The position numbers were made by a program, and so were the translations under genes. Shown in pieces: positions 63,086 to 64,000 of a DNA stretch of 64,000 nucleotides. Within the stretch, counting starts at the first letter, position 1, and every line of letters begins with the position of its first letter. The stretch is taken from NCBI RefSeq assembly GCF_003390885.1, contig NZ_QMEL01000006.1, positions 62,001-126,000 of the forward strand. Direction: 5' to 3'. Source of the DNA: Pelagibacterium sediminicola (GTDB lineage: Bacteria > Pseudomonadota > Alphaproteobacteria > Rhizobiales > Devosiaceae). The notes below the pieces were generated by a model. The model was not told the origin of the DNA. It saw nothing but the letters and a program-made list of their open reading frames with translations, and did no database searches.

Positions 63086-63571
63086 ATGGCCGATCCCCGC
63101 GAAATCCGGCAGGCCAACCAGCGCGGCTCCGCCCGCCTCGCCGCCGTACAGGCCCTCTACCAGATGGATATCGGCCAGCAATCGCTCGAAGACACGCTGA
63201 GCCAGTTCGAGAGCTTCCATCTCGGCCGCGAGGTCGAGGGCGAGCAGTACCTGCCCGCCGACGCCGACTATTTCCGCCATATCGTGCGCGGCGTCGTCGA
63301 GCAGCAGCTAAAACTCGACCCCATCATCGACAGCACCCTCCAGGGTGGCTGGCCGATGACCCGCATCGACGCAACCCTGCGCGCCCTCTTCCGCGCTGCC
63401 GTCTTCGAGCTCACCCAGCGCAAGGATATTCCCTTCAAGGTGGTCATCCGCGAATATGTAGACGTGGCCCTCGCCTTTTACGAGGACGAAGTCCCCGGCA
63501 TGGTCAACGGCGTCCTTGACGCCGTGGCGCGGAAATATTCCGAAGACTACGAGGGGACGGCAAAGGGCTGA
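63086..63571 (+). CDS. nusB: Transcription antitermination factor NusB
   Basis: 161-residue all-helical protein. RGSARLAAVQALYQMDIG at the N-terminus, YFRHIVRGVVEQQ, LRALFRAAVFEL and VVIREYVDVALAFYEDEVPGMVNGVLDAVAR are NusB motifs. It binds boxA RNA with NusE in rRNA antitermination. It follows ribH by 2 bases, the usual rib-nusB coupling. Confidence 0.96.
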   Translation: MADPREIRQANQRGSARLAAVQALYQMDIGQQSLEDTLSQFESFHLGREVEGEQYLPADADYFRHIVRGVVEQQLKLDPIIDSTLQGGWPMTRIDATLRALFRAAVFELTQRKDIPFKVVIREYVDVALAFYEDEVPGMVNGVLDAVARKYSEDYEGTAKG

Positions 63572-63654
63572 GGCCCCGCAACCCTCTTCCCCTCAGCTAT
63601 CCCTAACTCTCCCGTCGCCTCCCGGGCAGCGCTATCGCATAGATTCGCCCGTGT

Positions 63655-63805
63655 GGCTTCACCCCTCCCCAGCCTCCCCATCAAGGGGAGGGTGTATCCT
63701 TTTCCTTGTTGTCTCCTATCGCACAAGGCCAGCACCTCCCCCCTTGTGGGGGAGGTTGGGAGGGGGGATTCGGCGCAAGCCGAAGCATATGCGATAGTCC
63801 TGCTT
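63655..63805. repeat. Family B hairpin repeat B3, without nested module
   Basis: Starts near CTTCACCCCTCCCCAGCC, has CTCCCCATCAAGGGGAG and CCTCCCCCCTTGTGGGGGAGG hairpin parts, and ends GGATTCGGCGCAAGCCGAAG. Unlike B1 and B2 it lacks the inserted two-hairpin module, showing the uninterrupted form of the family. It lies downstream of nusB. Confidence 0.85.
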
Positions 63806-63929
63806 GGATGGGTATTAGCGCCAGCCAAAAATGCCGCATTACAAACCTGTTCACCCTTCCCGCGATAGGCGTAGGATGGAGCCTGTGCGAAATCCGTAAC
63901 ATCTCGGAATCGCCGGACCCAGAAATTAT

Positions 63930-63970
63930 AACTGAACGAATTGAACGCAATCCGTTCAATCCGTTCAGTT
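63930..63970. promoter_or_regulatory. Four-half-site palindrome, probable operator
   Basis: AACTGAACG-A-ATTGAACG (63930-63947) and CGTTCAAT-C-CGTTCAGTT (63953-63970) are reverse complements except one base, with a 5-base centre. This gives four TGAACG/CGTTCA half-sites. A possible start codon ATG at 63991 follows 20 bases later, at the window edge. The pattern suits a TetR-type regulator binding as paired dimers; no T-run argues against a terminator. Confidence 0.5.
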
Positions 63971-64000
63971 AAGCATCGGGAAAATCCCCAATGTCTCACT

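Overview
The window is GC-rich, densely coding alphaproteobacterial chromosome. The order dapA-smpB, rpoZ-rsh-pyrE-acpS-lepB-rnc-era-recO-parC and hemB-ldtR-ldt-glyA-nrdR-ribD-ribE-ribH-nusB is the arrangement known from Hyphomicrobiales (Rhizobiales). The porin type, the aerobic cob cluster and the dense palindromic intergenic repeats fit Devosiaceae (Devosia/Pelagibacterium-like). This placement is inference from gene content; no 16S is present.

Layout. 0-2.2 kb: a PAS-PAS-GGDEF-EAL cyclic-di-GMP protein. 2.4-9.4 kb (minus): a YejBEF-YejA peptide ABC importer followed by a DadA-like D-amino-acid oxidoreductase. 9.5-16.4 kb (minus): an aerobic cobalamin operon cobF-G-H-I-J-L-M with overlapping genes, no cobK in its usual slot, and a PAP2 membrane phosphatase as last gene. 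16.6-19.1 kb (plus): carboxynorspermidine decarboxylase and dehydrogenase (polyamine synthesis). 19.4-30.5 kb: sugar-acid catabolism. A TRAP transporter (dctPQM) with uxuA, uxaC, uxuB, then dgoK, dgoA and an SMP-30 lactonase all run on the minus strand; an IclR regulator and a GntR/FCD regulator sit at the two ends. 30.7-37.1 kb: copper chaperone PCuAC, a DUF2946-like protein, tRNA-Ala(CGC), a secreted protein, a strongly expressed-looking porin with a clear terminator, an OmpA-like protein, and a 42-residue membrane protein coupled to an HhH-domain membrane protein. 37.5-64 kb: housekeeping genes, including DNA repair, stringent response, pyrimidine, lipid, RNA processing, topoisomerase IV, heme, L,D-transpeptidase, serine/glycine and riboflavin genes.

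The most unusual content is repetitive DNA. At least four families of hairpin-rich interspersed repeats (called A-D here) occupy most intergenic gaps. One family A copy lies in frame inside cobG and adds about 48 codons. A ~65-bp module with two hairpins is nested inside copies of both family A and family B; its second stem differs at five positions between the two contexts and every change is compensated, while the AGT loop is constant. A separate 266-bp element with perfect 34-bp terminal inverted repeats fills the pyrE-acpS junction. The window ends in a four-half-site palindrome directly upstream of a possible start codon.
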